Shown piece by piece: positions 26,331 through 34,622 of a stretch of 64,000 bases of DNA. The position numbers and the translations under genes are program-made. Numbering within the stretch: the stretch's first letter is position 1; each line of letters starts with the position of its first letter. The DNA lies in assembly GCF_023276355.1 (NCBI RefSeq), contig NZ_JALLPL010000001.1:682001-746000 (forward strand). Reading direction: 5' to 3'. This DNA comes from Haloplanus sp. XH21. GTDB taxonomy: Archaea > Halobacteriota > Halobacteria > Halobacteriales > Haloferacaceae. The notes under the pieces are model-generated. The model was not told the DNA's origin. It ran no database searches and worked only from the letters and a program-made list of their open reading frames with translations.

Positions 26331-27595
26331 CGTAACCCTCGTTCGAGGTCGGACGTAATGTCTTCCACGTCTTCGAGACCGACCGAGAGGCGAACCATGT
26401 CGGGGGTGACGCCCGCCGCTTGCTGTTCTTCCTCCGTCAACTGCGAGTGCGTGGTCGACGCCGGATGGATGACGAGCGTCTTCGCGTCGCCGATGTTGGC
26501 GAGGAAACTCGCCATCTCGACGGTCTCACACAGGTCTTTCGCGGCCTCGTACCCTCCGGCGGGGCCGAAGGTGATCATGCCGCCATAGCCGCCATCGAGG
26601 TATTCGTTCGCGTTGTCGTGGGTCTCGTGGGACTCCAGGCCGGGGTAGGTCACCCAGTCGACGGCCGGATGGTCGGCCAGGAACTCCGCGACGGCCATCG
26701 CGTTCGCGCAGTGGCGGTCCATCCGCAAGGGGAGCGTTTCGGAGCCCTGCAGCGTCACCCAGGCGTCGAACGGCGACTGGCCGTTGCCGAGGCTGCGAAG
26801 CGAGCGGTAGCGGGCGACCGCCGCCAGCGCCCGGTCGCCGAATCGCTCGGTGAAATCGAAGCCGTAAGCCGGATTTTCGCCCGCGAGTTCGGGGTAGTCG
26901 GCGTCGGGGTGGTCCCACGGAAAGGTACCGCCGTCGACGAGGACGCCGCCGACGGTCGTGCCCGACCCGTGGATCCACTTCGTCGTCGACTCCCAGACCG
27001 CGTCGGCGCCGTGTTCGATCGGCCGACAGAGGTAGGGCGTCGCGAACGTGTTGTCGACGAGTAGCGGCGCCGCGTTGTCGTGAGCGATGTCGGCGATGCG
27101 CTCGAAATCCGGCGTCACCAGCGACGGGTTGGCGAGGGTCTCGACGTGGACGAACGCGGTGTTTTCGTCGATGGCCTCGGCGTAGGCGTCGTAGTCCAGC
27201 GTGTCGACGGTGCGGACCTCGACACCGCGTCGCGAGGCCATCTTCGAGAAGTAGGTGCTCGTCCCGCCGTACATATCCGCGGAGGCGACGATGTTGTCGC
27301 CGGCGGACGCGAGGACGCTCGTTCCGGCGTCGAGGGCGGCCATCCCCGCCGCGGTGGCGACGGCGTCGGTCCCGCCCGACAGCGAGGCGAGGCGCCGTTC
27401 GAGGGTCCGCGTCGTCGGATTCGAGAACCGCGCGTAGATGTTGTCTTCGACGTCGAGGCGGAACCGCTCGGCGGCGTCCTCGGCGTCGTCGAAGACGTAC
27501 GAGGTGGTCTGATAGATCGGAGGCGCCCGTGCGCCCGTCGCCGGGTCCGGCTCCTGCCCGGCGTGGAGGCTTCGGGTATGAAAGCCGTCGGTCAT
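26327..27595 (-). CDS. metY: O-acetylhomoserine sulfhydrylase, copy 2
   Basis: 422 residues; PLP-dependent homocysteine synthesis from the product of MetX, with which it forms an operon (4-base overlap). It has the same landmarks as copy 1: [50 protein letters not shown] with the PLP lysine and the [15 protein letters not shown] block. The ATG at 27595 is preferred over one three codons upstream because a TTATAA box is centred 30 bp upstream of it and copy 1 has a similarly short N-terminus. The middle of the protein differs more from copy 1 than the ends do. Confidence 0.93.
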   Translation of the reverse strand: MTDGFHTRSLHAGQEPDPATGARAPPIYQTTSYVFDDAEDAAERFRLDVEDNIYARFSNPTTRTLERRLASLSGGTDAVATAAGMAALDAGTSVLASAGDNIVASADMYGGTSTYFSKMASRRGVEVRTVDTLDYDAYAEAIDENTAFVHVETLANPSLVTPDFERIADIAHDNAAPLLVDNTFATPYLCRPIEHGADAVWESTTKWIHGSGTTVGGVLVDGGTFPWDHPDADYPELAGENPAYGFDFTERFGDRALAAVARYRSLRSLGNGQSPFDAWVTLQGSETLPLRMDRHCANAMAVAEFLADHPAVDWVTYPGLESHETHDNANEYLDGGYGGMITFGPAGGYEAAKDLCETVEMASFLANIGDAKTLVIHPASTTHSQLTEEEQQAAGVTPDMVRLSVGLEDVEDITSDLERGLR

Positions 27596-27620
27596 GTGTA
27601 TCATGCATATTCCTGGAGAA

Positions 27621-27630
27621 ACTTATAACC
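27621..27630 (-). promoter_or_regulatory. TATA box of the metY-metX operon
   Basis: GGTTATAAGT on the minus strand, centred about 30 bp upstream of the ATG at 27595. It is nearly symmetrical, so it could also serve the divergent aminotransferase gene, giving that transcript a leader of about 60 bases. Confidence 0.6.
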
Positions 27631-27715
27631 GGTAGTTACGCGACGAGCGCCCGCGGCCGGCACCAAAAGCTCCATGCCATCTCGCGCCCCCGTCTTTCAC
27701 ATCGAGGTGGCTCGA

Positions 27716-28828
27716 ATGCCCGAAACACGCGAATACAGGGACGACTATCCCGACAAGACGCTGTACATCCCGGGGCCGACCGAGGTGCGCGCAGACGTCA
27801 TCGAGGCCATGTGCGAACCCATGTTCGGTCACCGCATGGACCGGATGACGGATCTCTATACGACCATCGTCGAGGACACGAAGACGTTCCTCGGCACCGA
27901 CAACGATGTCATCATCCTCACCGCATCGGGGACGGAGTTCTGGGAAGCCTCCACGCTCAACCTCGTCGACGACCGGATGCTCGTGCCGACCTGTGGCAGT
28001 TTCAGCGAGCGCCACGCCAACGTCGCCGAGCGGTTGGGAAAGACCGTCGACCGACTCGAATACGCGTGGGGCGAGGCGGTCAAACCCGACGATATCCGGG
28101 CGGAACTCGAACGTAACGACGCCGACTACGACGTCGTCACCTGCGTCATGAACGAGAGTTCGACCGGCGTTCGGAACCCGATCGAGGAGATTGGCGATGT
28201 TGTCGCGGAGTATCCCGGCACCTACTTCGTCGTCGACGCGGTGTCGGCGCTGGGCGGCGACTACGTCGACATCGACGCCCACGACATCGATGTCATCTTC
28301 GCGTCGACTCAGAAGGCCTTCGCCATGCCGCCGGGCCTCGCCGTCTGTGTCGTCAGCGACGACGCCTACGAGCGCGAACTCGAGACGGACTCCGCGTCGT
28401 GGTACGGCGGCTTCCAGCGCACCCTCGACTACTACGATCGGAAGGGACAGACCCACTCCACGCCGGCGATTCCGATCATGCTGGCCTACCGCGCGCAGAT
28501 GAAACGGATGCTCGACGAGGGCCACGAGGCCCGCGCCCGGCGCCACCGGGAGATGGCCGAATACACCCGCGAGTGGGCCCGCGAGCATTTCGATCTCTTC
28601 CCCGAGGCGGGCTACGAGTCCCAGACGGTGAGTTGCATCGCGAACACGCGCGGTATCGACATCGCCGCGACCATCGACGCCGTCTCCGAGCAGTACGATA
28701 TGGTCTTCTCCAACGGCTACGGCTCCACACTCGGCGAGAAGACGTTTCGCATCGGCCACATGGGCGAACACACCGTCGAGAGCATCGAAGCCCTGACCGA
28801 CGCCATCGAGGACGTGGCGGACCTGTGA
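27716..28828 (+). CDS. Class V PLP aminotransferase (alanine--glyoxylate / serine--pyruvate type)
   Basis: 370 residues. Features: LYIPGPTEVRADVIEAMCEP opening typical of this group, ILTASGTEFWEAS for PLP phosphate binding, VVDAVSALGGDYVDI with the PLP aspartate, and ASTQKAFAMPPG with the Schiff-base lysine. The ATG at 27716 is preferred over one 14 codons upstream because GAGGTGG, a Shine-Dalgarno match, precedes it by about 6 bases and the family begins there. It is divergent from metY. Because serA and serB are in this window without a recognisable serC, this enzyme is a candidate phosphoserine aminotransferase substitute (inference). Confidence 0.88.
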   Translation: MPETREYRDDYPDKTLYIPGPTEVRADVIEAMCEPMFGHRMDRMTDLYTTIVEDTKTFLGTDNDVIILTASGTEFWEASTLNLVDDRMLVPTCGSFSERHANVAERLGKTVDRLEYAWGEAVKPDDIRAELERNDADYDVVTCVMNESSTGVRNPIEEIGDVVAEYPGTYFVVDAVSALGGDYVDIDAHDIDVIFASTQKAFAMPPGLAVCVVSDDAYERELETDSASWYGGFQRTLDYYDRKGQTHSTPAIPIMLAYRAQMKRMLDEGHEARARRHREMAEYTREWAREHFDLFPEAGYESQTVSCIANTRGIDIAATIDAVSEQYDMVFSNGYGSTLGEKTFRIGHMGEHTVESIEALTDAIEDVADL

Positions 28829-28832
28829 CGGC

Positions 28833-29738
28833 CTAGAGGTCGGTGCTCTGGAAGACGAAGGCGCCGACGGCGATGGGCACCACCAGCCAGAGGAGCATGT
28901 ACACGACGGTGGCGACGTCGCCGTAGATAACCGACAGCGACGAGCCGAGCGCCTCTCGGGCCCGCGGGTCGATGCCGAGGAAGAACCCGAACATCTGCAA
29001 ACGCGCATTGAGTGCCGACATGAACAGGGCGTCGACGAGCGTCTTGTACGCCTGAATCGGGTTGAGCAGTTTCAGCAACAGCACTATCTCATAGCGCGTC
29101 GCCGTCGCCACGTCGACGCCGACGTCGCCGAGGAGGGCGATGGCCCCGTCGACCAGGCGGTTCGACAGGAAGTCCCAACCGAACCAGAACAGCGCGAACG
29201 CGCCCCCGCTCCCCAGGATGGCCTGTCGATTGCCGTTCGCCGCCGCCGAGATGCCGACCGAGATGCCGACGAACACCACGCCCAGGAACGCGGTCAACAA
29301 CGCGAACTGCACGTACGTCAGCCAGTCGAGCGCCGACGACCCCGGAATCAGCAGGAGGATGGACACGAGGAAGCCGAGCAACACCGGCACGACGATGACG
29401 GCGCTCCGGCCCACCAACTTGCCGATGACGACGTCCGTCCGCGAGTGGGGCATCGACAGCAGGAGCTTCATCGTTCCCGAGTCGCGCTCGCGGGTTATCG
29501 ACGCGTAGGCGACCACCACCGCGGTCAGGGGAACGACGATGGCCGTCGCCTCCTTCATGAAGAAGATGACGAGTTGGACGATGCCGGAACTGTTCTGTGG
29601 CCCGCCGAGGTCGCCGGAGTACAGGCGGACGACCGCCGGGAACGAGAAGACGAGTACGAACACGACCGACAGCCCCCACAGCCACCGCGACCGGATGGCG
29701 TCCTCGAAGTCCTTCCGGGCCACGGCGCTCCACGTCAT
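28833..29738 (-). CDS. ABC-2 type transporter permease
   Basis: 301 residues with about six membrane segments. The N-terminal ARKDFEDAIRSRWLW, the RERDSGTMKLLLSMPHSR motif near 80-100 and the GISAAANGNRQAI segment are those of NosY/ABC-2 permeases, which form export or membrane-remodelling complexes with a separate ATPase. It overlaps that ATPase gene by 4 bases. The cargo is unknown; no NosD or copper genes are near, so a nitrous-oxide reductase role is unlikely. Confidence 0.9.
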   Translation of the reverse strand: MTWSAVARKDFEDAIRSRWLWGLSVVFVLVFSFPAVVRLYSGDLGGPQNSSGIVQLVIFFMKEATAIVVPLTAVVVAYASITRERDSGTMKLLLSMPHSRTDVVIGKLVGRSAVIVVPVLLGFLVSILLLIPGSSALDWLTYVQFALLTAFLGVVFVGISVGISAAANGNRQAILGSGGAFALFWFGWDFLSNRLVDGAIALLGDVGVDVATATRYEIVLLLKLLNPIQAYKTLVDALFMSALNARLQMFGFFLGIDPRAREALGSSLSVIYGDVATVVYMLLWLVVPIAVGAFVFQSTDL

Positions 29739-30652
29739 GCCGACACCGCCTCCCCTTCGGTGTACGCGAGAAATAGATCTTCCAGCGAGGTTTCCTCTGT
29801 CTGGAAGTCCTCGACCGTCACGCCGGCGTCCTCCAGTGCGCCGATGACGGCGGTCTTCGAGGCCGGATCACAGGAGACGGTGACCGTCGTCCCGTCGGTC
29901 GTGGCCGCGCTCACGCCGTCGAGGGCGCGAACGGCGTCGAGGTCGCTCTCGCTCGCTGCGTCGACGGTGACGACCAGGGTCGCGTCCTCGCCCACCGCTT
30001 CCCGGAGTCCCTCGATGCTGTCCTCGGCGACGAGTTCGCCGCCCCGGAGGATGCCGACCCGGTCACAGACGGCTTCGACCTGTCCCAGCACGTGGCTCGA
30101 GAAGAAGACGGTCGCGCCGCGGTCGGCTTCCGCGCGTACGATGTCGCGCATCTCGCGTGCGCCGCCCGGATCGAGTCCCGACGACGGTTCGTCGAGAATG
30201 AGCAGATCCGGTTCTCCCACGAGCGCCATCCCGAGGACGAGTCGCTGGCGCATCCCCTTGGAGTAGCCCCCGGCCTTGCGGTCGGCGGCGTCCGCGATTC
30301 CCACGCGTTCCAGCACTGCGTCGGGATCGCCATCGACCTCCTTCGACCGCATGGCGAATTCGACGTGTTTGCGTCCGGTGAGGCGGTGATACACGTCGTA
30401 CCCCTCCGGCAGCACGCCCGTGCGCCGGCGGACGGCGACGCTGTTGCGGCCCGCGTCCAGTCCGAGCACGCGAACCTGCCCTTCCGTCGGCCGGACGAAA
30501 TCGAGCAACATGTTGATCGTCGTCGACTTCCCCGCGCCGTTCGGCCCGAGGAAGCCGAACACCTCGCCCTCGGGGACCGTGAGGTCGAGGTTCGAGACGG
30601 CGGTGACATCGCCGAACCGTTTGGTCACGCCGTCGAGTTCGATTGCGGACAT
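29735..30652 (-). CDS. ABC transporter ATP-binding protein (export type)
   Basis: 305 residues, partner of the permease that follows with a 4-base overlap. Walker A FGFLGPNGAGKSTTINML, Q-loop LPEGYDVYHRLT, signature YSKGMRQRLVLGMALVGEPD, Walker B LLILDEPSSGLDP and the switch histidine SSHVLGQVEAV are intact. The C-terminal 80 residues form the extra domain found in CcmA/NatA-like ATPases. CTCTTTAACC on the minus strand, centred near 30680, is about 28 bp before the start. Confidence 0.93.
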   Translation of the reverse strand: MSAIELDGVTKRFGDVTAVSNLDLTVPEGEVFGFLGPNGAGKSTTINMLLDFVRPTEGQVRVLGLDAGRNSVAVRRRTGVLPEGYDVYHRLTGRKHVEFAMRSKEVDGDPDAVLERVGIADAADRKAGGYSKGMRQRLVLGMALVGEPDLLILDEPSSGLDPGGAREMRDIVRAEADRGATVFFSSHVLGQVEAVCDRVGILRGGELVAEDSIEGLREAVGEDATLVVTVDAASESDLDAVRALDGVSAATTDGTTVTVSCDPASKTAVIGALEDAGVTVEDFQTEETSLEDLFLAYTEGEAVSA

Positions 30653-30699
30653 GGGAAGCCGTTGGGCCAGTCCCGGTTAAAGAGTTTAGGTTGGCTCGC

Positions 30700-30960
30700 C
30701 TACACGGTCTCCTCGGGGTCGTGACGCTCGGCCATTCGCGTCGCCTCTGCCGCGTACCGCTCCTGCAGGGCTTTGTCCTCGACCGGCGTGAGCACGTCGG
30801 GATCGGCCTCGACAGCCGCGGTTACCCCGCCTGATCGCTCGACGGCGATGGGTGCTCGCTCGATACGGCGCACCGCGGTGCCGTCGGTCGTCGCGTACAC
30901 CAGCGAGATGAGTCCCTTGTCGTCGTACGTCCGCTCGACCAGCCACAGGCGCCCGTCCAT
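30700..30960 (-). CDS. Small conserved-looking haloarchaeal protein, unknown function
   Basis: 86 residues beginning [27 protein letters not shown]: a strand-rich N-terminal half followed by an acidic helix ([21 protein letters not shown]). Not recognised. A TATA box (GTATAAC on the minus strand, 30985-30991) is 27 bp upstream of this ATG, so I prefer it to an in-frame ATG 21 codons earlier that would overlap the uvrC promoter. Confidence 0.65.
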   Translation of the reverse strand: MDGRLWLVERTYDDKGLISLVYATTDGTAVRRIERAPIAVERSGGVTAAVEADPDVLTPVEDKALQERYAAEATRMAERHDPEETV

Positions 30961-30984
30961 GCGTCGACACACGGCCGTGACGGT

Positions 30985-30991
30985 GTTATAC
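30985..30991 (-). promoter_or_regulatory. TATA box deciding the start at 30960
   Basis: GTATAAC on the minus strand centred 27-28 bp upstream of the ATG at 30960. It lies in the 90-bp divergent region shared with uvrC. Confidence 0.55.
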
Positions 30992-31050
30992 TCTCGCCTG
31001 TGAGTCCGACGCGTCAGGCTCATTTGCGCTCGGCCGCTACGTTCTCAGTG

Positions 31051-32784
31051 ATGGACGCGACCGCGGTTCGCGAGCGCGCGAATGATCTTCCTCGCGACCC
31101 CGGCGTCTACCTCTTCTACGAGGGCGAGACGGTCCAGTACGTGGGGAAGGCGGTCGATCTCCGGGACCGCGTGCGGTCCTACACTGACCCCCGAAGCGAC
31201 CGCATTCGCCGGATGGTTGAGCGAGCCGACCGGATCGATATCGCGGTCACCGACACCGAGACGCAGGCGCTCTTGCTGGAGGCGAACCTCATCAAACGCC
31301 ACCAGCCACGGTACAACGTCCGGCTCAAGGACGACAAATCCTATCCGCTGGTCCAACTCACCGACCACCCGGCCCCTCGAATCGAAGTGACGCGCGACCC
31401 GGACGAAAGCGCACGGGTGTTCGGTCCCTACACCGACAAGGGACGCGTCGAGACGGTGGTGAAGGCGCTCCGCGAGACGTACGGCCTCCGTGGCTGTTCG
31501 GATCACAAGTATCGCGACCGTGATCGTCCCTGTCTCGATTACGAGATGGGTCTGTGTAGCGCCCCTTGCACCGGCGAAATCGACGAGGCGGCGTACGCCG
31601 AAGACGTGCGGGCAGCCGTCCGGTTTTTCGAGGGCGAGACAGGTGCGCTGGCCGATCCGCTCCGCCGGGAGATGGAGGCGGCGGCGCAGGCACAGTCGTT
31701 CGAACGCGCCGCCAACCTTCGTGACCGGCTCGAGACCGTCGAATCGTTCCACGGCGACGGCGGCGACGCGGTGTCGACGCCGAGCGACGAGCGCACGGTC
31801 GACGTCCTTGGCGCCGTCGTCGAGGGAGATCGAGCGACGGTGGCCCGTCTCCACAGCGAACGCGGCCAACTCGTCGACCGGTCGCGGCACCGACTCGACG
31901 CCCCGGAGGAGGAGGAGCGAATCGGGGCACTCCTCGATGCCTTCATTCCCCAGTACTACGCCGACCGTGAGTTACCCGACGCCGTCATCTGCTCGGAACG
32001 TCCGACCGATCCGGACGTCGTCTCGTGGCTCGAAACCGAGGGCGTCGCCGTGCGCGTGCCTGGCGCCGGCCGCGAGGCGAAACTGGTCGACCTCGCGCTG
32101 AAGAACGCCCGCCGCCGGACGGGCGACGACGACGGTGCCGCCCGTCTCGCCGCTGCTCTCGGACTCGACAGCGCCGAACGCATCGAGGGGTTCGACGTGA
32201 GCCACACCGGCGGCAAGGCCGTCGTCGGCAGCAACGTCTGTTTCGCCGACGGCAGCGCCGAGAAGTCAGCGTATCGCCGGAAGAAACTCACCGACCGCAA
32301 CGACGACTACGCGAACATGCGCGAACTCGTGCGCTGGCGGGCCGTCAGGGCCGTCGACGGCGCGGACGATCGCCCCGATCCGGACCTCCTTCTCATCGAC
32401 GGTGGCGACGGGCAACTCGCCGCTGCGCGCGACGCCCTCGCGGAGACGGGCTGGGACGTGCCGGCAGTGGCCCTGGCCAAAGCCGAAGAACGGGTCGTGA
32501 CGCCCGACGGCGTCCACGACTGGGATGACGACGCGCCACACCTCCGCCTCCTCCAGCGGGTTCGCGACGAGGCCCACCGCTTTGCCGTCCAGTACCACGG
32601 GACGGTCCGTGACGACGTGTCGACGGCGCTCGACGACGTGCCGGGCGTCGGTCCGGAGACCCGGCGTCGTCTCCTCCGACGGTTCGGCAGCGTCGAGAAC
32701 GTTCGAGACGCGTCGGCGGCGGACCTGGAGGATGTCGCGGGCGTCGGCGAGAAAACCGCCGAGTCGCTAGCGCGGCGGTTGTGA
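31051..32784 (+). CDS. uvrC: Excinuclease ABC subunit C
   Basis: Makes both incisions around UvrB-bound lesions in nucleotide excision repair. The 577-residue protein has an N-terminal GIY-YIG nuclease (GVYLFYEG at 18-25, [11 protein letters not shown] at 30-40), a cysteine-rich segment around C-SAPCTGEI, a UVR helix pair ([20 protein letters not shown]), the RNase H-like nuclease ([17 protein letters not shown] and [11 protein letters not shown]) and a C-terminal tandem helix-hairpin-helix. The ATG at 31051 is chosen because the family begins there; longer readings run into the divergent gene. UvrA and UvrB are not in this window. Confidence 0.97.
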   Translation: MDATAVRERANDLPRDPGVYLFYEGETVQYVGKAVDLRDRVRSYTDPRSDRIRRMVERADRIDIAVTDTETQALLLEANLIKRHQPRYNVRLKDDKSYPLVQLTDHPAPRIEVTRDPDESARVFGPYTDKGRVETVVKALRETYGLRGCSDHKYRDRDRPCLDYEMGLCSAPCTGEIDEAAYAEDVRAAVRFFEGETGALADPLRREMEAAAQAQSFERAANLRDRLETVESFHGDGGDAVSTPSDERTVDVLGAVVEGDRATVARLHSERGQLVDRSRHRLDAPEEEERIGALLDAFIPQYYADRELPDAVICSERPTDPDVVSWLETEGVAVRVPGAGREAKLVDLALKNARRRTGDDDGAARLAAALGLDSAERIEGFDVSHTGGKAVVGSNVCFADGSAEKSAYRRKKLTDRNDDYANMRELVRWRAVRAVDGADDRPDPDLLLIDGGDGQLAAARDALAETGWDVPAVALAKAEERVVTPDGVHDWDDDAPHLRLLQRVRDEAHRFAVQYHGTVRDDVSTALDDVPGVGPETRRRLLRRFGSVENVRDASAADLEDVAGVGEKTAESLARRL

Positions 32785-32974
32785 GTCGGCCGATCGTCCG
32801 TCAGTTCCGACGGTCGGTGACCGCCGGGAAACAGGCATGACGATCCGTCCGTGTCGAGGAGCGAGCAGGCGGCGCCAACCGCGAGTTCGTGGGACGTGGC
32901 GCCGCACACCCGCGACCGCCCCACGACTGGGCGTCAGGTCACGGGGCGGTTGGTCGCCTCATCCGGCATAAACG

Positions 32975-33889
32975 TCAGGCGATTTCGTCGTACTGCTCGG
33001 AGAGTTTCTCGGCGGCCTCGTCCATCAGGTCGGCCTCGTAGTCGCCGAGGTCCCACTCGACGACTTCCTCAACGCCGTTCGCCCCGAGTCTGACGGGAAC
33101 GCCGAACGCGGTGTCCTCGTACCCGTACTCCCCGTCGAGGACGACACTGCCGGGCAGCACCTCGCCCGTATCGCGGAGCACGGCCTCGACCATGTGGGCG
33201 ACCCCCGTTGCCGGTCCCCACTCGGTCGCGCCCTTGCGCTCGATGACATCCATCGCGGACTCCTGCAGGTTGCCGAGGATTTCCTCGCGCTCGGCCGCGG
33301 TGAACTCGGGGTCGCGGCCGTCGACACGGACCTTCGAGAAGACGGGCACCTGCGCGTCGCCGTGTTCGCCCAGGATCGCCGCCTCGACGTTCTTGACCGG
33401 CACGTCGAAGCGCTGAGAGAGCACGTAGCGAAAGCGCGCGGAGTCGAGTCGGCCGCCGAAGCCGACGACGCTGTGCCGGTCGCGGTCGCCCGTCTCGTAG
33501 AGGTGACGGTTCAGCAGGTCGACGGGGTTCGAGGTGGTGATGGTGACGAAGTCGTCGTTGTGTTCCGCGAGCGAGGAGCCGATGTCCTCCATGATGGGCG
33601 CGTTGTCGCCCGCGAGGTCGATGCGGGTCTGCCCGGGCTTGCGGGGGATGCCCGCCGTGATAACCACCACGTCGGACCCCGCCGTCGCCTCGTAGTCGCC
33701 CTGCCGGACGTCCGTGTTGGAATCGTAGGCGATGCCGTGGTTCGTGTCGGCCGCCTGCCCGACGGTCTCCGCTTCCATGTCTGGAATGTCGACGAAGACG
33801 AGTTCGTCCGCGATGTCGCGGAGCGCGATGTTGTACCCCGTCGCGGCACCGACCGTCCCGGCGGCGCCGATGATGCTCACTTTCGTCAT
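32975..33889 (-). CDS. mdh: Malate dehydrogenase (LDH-like type)
   Basis: 304 residues, matching the length of the well-studied haloarchaeal tetrameric enzyme. NAD-binding [18 protein letters not shown] at the N-terminus, substrate-arginine motif [25 protein letters not shown] and the catalytic histidine in [12 protein letters not shown] are present; the loop arginines favour malate over lactate. GTTTAATC on the minus strand centred near 33919 is about 28 bp before the ATG. The 190-bp gap to the convergent uvrC shows only minor inverted repeats. Confidence 0.95.
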   Translation of the reverse strand: MTKVSIIGAAGTVGAATGYNIALRDIADELVFVDIPDMEAETVGQAADTNHGIAYDSNTDVRQGDYEATAGSDVVVITAGIPRKPGQTRIDLAGDNAPIMEDIGSSLAEHNDDFVTITTSNPVDLLNRHLYETGDRDRHSVVGFGGRLDSARFRYVLSQRFDVPVKNVEAAILGEHGDAQVPVFSKVRVDGRDPEFTAAEREEILGNLQESAMDVIERKGATEWGPATGVAHMVEAVLRDTGEVLPGSVVLDGEYGYEDTAFGVPVRLGANGVEEVVEWDLGDYEADLMDEAAEKLSEQYDEIA

Positions 33890-34034
33890 TTCACGTACCA
33901 ATGGCCGGGGATTCCGATTAAACGCTTCGGAACACCGAATTTCGACCGTCGCCAGCGTTTCGGCACCGGAGGACCGCCGACACTCCTCACCCGACCCCGT
34001 GGGCTTTTTCGACCTCGGCCGCCTTCGCTGAGAC

Positions 34035-34622
34035 ATGAGTGAGTTCGATAAGGAGGCCGAGCGCGAGCGTCTCCGGGAGAAATACGAGGCAGACCAGGAG
34101 AGCCGGGAAGCCACCCAGCGCATGAGCGAACTGCTGTTGCAGGGCGCGACCATGACCAACAGCCACTGCGACACCTGCGGCGATCCCATCTTCCGGTACG
34201 ACGGCAACGAGTTCTGTCCGACGTGCCAGGCCGCTGGCGAGGCGGCGACCGCTGACGCGGAGGGCGAGGAGTCGACGGCCGACGCTGCCGCCGACGCGGA
34301 CACACCGGTTAAGCCGTCTGAACCATCTCCGCAGGCGGACGCCCAAGGGGTCGAACAGCCATCGCAACCCGAACCGACCCAGCGCCGGACCGCCGGCGAG
34401 CAACGATCCGATGTCGACGAACGGGTATCTGGCGGCGCTGCGAGCGACCGGACGGCGACGCCCGATCAGGACTCGCCGCTCGCCACGGCCGAGGCGTCGC
34501 TCTCGCGGACACTCGTTCGATACGCGCAGGCGGCAGAGGAAACGGACGATCCGCGCCGGGCCAAGGAACTGCTCGCCGCCGCGCGCGAGGCTGCCGAGAC
34601 CATCGCGGCCCTCCGTCAGTAG
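34035..34622 (+). CDS. Sjogren/scleroderma autoantigen 1 (ZNRD2/UPF0148) family zinc protein
   Basis: 195 residues. The N-terminal helix ([20 protein letters not shown]) with [16 protein letters not shown], then a zinc ribbon [20 protein letters not shown] around 45-64, defines this archaeal/eukaryal family. A long disordered acidic and Pro/Gln-rich linker (about 70-150) leads to a C-terminal helix pair. Function is unclear in archaea. The stop overlaps the convergent hef gene end by 7 bases. CTTTTTC centred 28 bp upstream fits a leaderless start. Confidence 0.87.
   Translation: MSEFDKEAERERLREKYEADQESREATQRMSELLLQGATMTNSHCDTCGDPIFRYDGNEFCPTCQAAGEAATADAEGEESTADAAADADTPVKPSEPSPQADAQGVEQPSQPEPTQRRTAGEQRSDVDERVSGGAASDRTATPDQDSPLATAEASLSRTLVRYAQAAEETDDPRRAKELLAAAREAAETIAALRQ

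Noticed and set aside
28833-30652. Nitrous-oxide reductase accessory pair NosFY
   Set aside because: Permease and ATPase look NosYF-like, but no nosZ, nosD or nosL lies near, so only a generic ABC call is supported.
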